A stretch of DNA of 64,000 nucleotides, from positions 1,503,001 through 1,567,000 of the forward strand of contig NZ_CP095743.1 in NCBI RefSeq assembly GCF_022049065.2. The letters run 5' to 3'. The first letter of the stretch is position 1. Every line of letters starts with the position of its first letter. A program made the translations under genes and the position numbers. Positions 63,772-64,000 of this stretch are shown one piece after another. Source of the DNA: Niallia sp. Man26 (GTDB lineage Bacteria; Bacillota; Bacilli; Bacillales; Cytobacillaceae). The notes beneath the pieces are model-generated. The model saw nothing but the letters and a program-made list of their open reading frames with translations. It was not told the origin of the DNA and did not search any database.

Positions 63772-64000
63772 TTAATGAGCTCCGCCAAAATTCAATAAGA
63801 TTACCCCGCCGATGACAAGTAAGAGGCCGATTACTTTTTTGCTGTTGAAGCTTTCTTTATAAAGTACGGCTCCAGCCACCGCCGTCAGTGCTGTGCCAAC
63901 ACCTGCCCAAATTGCATAGGCTGTTCCAATCGGCATGGTCTTTAATGTCAACGATAAAGCATAAAAGGCAATTCCATATCCTAAAGCGACACCAACAGAC
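63772..64000 (-). CDS. SMR-family efflux subunit, partner (partial)
   Basis: The last 75 residues are present and the start is beyond the window edge. TMPIGTAYAIWAGVGTALTA is the SMR signature and LLVIGGVILLNFGGAH the last helix. It ends 19 bases before the start of the second SMR gene, forming the usual heterodimeric pair. Confidence 0.9.
   Translation of the reverse strand, partial: SVGVALGYGIAFYALSLTLKTMPIGTAYAIWAGVGTALTAVAGAVLYKESFNSKKVIGLLLVIGGVILLNFGGAH

Overview
The window looks like chromosomal DNA of an endospore-forming member of the Bacillaceae (Bacillus sensu lato; the genus cannot be fixed from sequence alone). It is AT-rich, has strong AAGGAGG-type ribosome binding sites, uses GTG/TTG starts, and carries the Bacillus core order rodZ(ymfM)-pgsA-cinA-recA-rny-ymdB-spoVS-miaB-ymcA. 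recA has a LexA-type SOS box and spoVS has a good sigma-H promoter.

Layout. (1) 1-11 kb: core genes for cell shape, phospholipid synthesis, NAD salvage, recombination, mRNA turnover, sporulation and tRNA modification. In B. subtilis cotE-mutS-mutL follow ymcA; here the order breaks at a decayed IS3-type element. (2) 11-27 kb: accessory DNA. It holds three small unknown genes with a sigma-K-like promoter, an SRPBCC protein, a methyltransferase/LysR pair, an RpiR regulator with a 6-phospho-beta-glucosidase and paired palindromes, an orphan GerAB-type permease, a probable diadenylate cyclase with a large uncharacterised N-terminal region beside an unknown gene, a DUF1593 lipoprotein, a chemoreceptor and a C45-type N-terminal-nucleophile hydrolase. 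(3) 27-36 kb: a plant glycoside locus with an AraC regulator, GH1 beta-glucosidase, MFS transporter, acyl esterase and GH78 alpha-L-rhamnosidase. Two of its promoters are near copies, with matching direct repeats and cre-like sites at identical spacing. (4) 36-42.5 kb: mixed enzymes, an AraC/EamA pair, and a GMC oxidoreductase with its small partner.

(5) 42.6-43.7 kb: an 11-gene tRNA cluster with its own promoter and terminator. (6) 43.8-55.4 kb: a Dus enzyme, a YgjP-like metallopeptidase, five small multi-pass membrane proteins of CBO0543-like appearance, signal peptidase I, HIT and HAD proteins, a CDF transporter and a sulfotransferase. It also holds two broken genes: a methyltransferase with an in-frame stop behind a Fur-type box, and a second GerAB permease with a frameshift and a deletion. 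(7) 55.6-64 kb: threonine synthase behind a possible attenuator, then a sulfonate-type uptake and desulfurisation cluster (SsuB/SsuC-like ABC genes, an NtaA/SnaA-type monooxygenase, an SsuA-like lipoprotein on the opposite strand). Two small Fbp-like proteins flank this cluster and a DUF2292 protein precedes it. The window ends with a TPR protein, a nucleoside phosphorylase-like protein and a paired SMR efflux system running off the edge.

Most interesting for follow-up are the DAC-domain protein with its unknown neighbour (20.1-22.3 kb), the small-gene cassette beside the IS relic (11.7-12.9 kb), the duplicated AraC/CcpA-type promoters of the rhamnoside locus, and the palindromes and nested inverted repeats in several leaders. 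All functional assignments are from motif recognition by eye; no database search was run.
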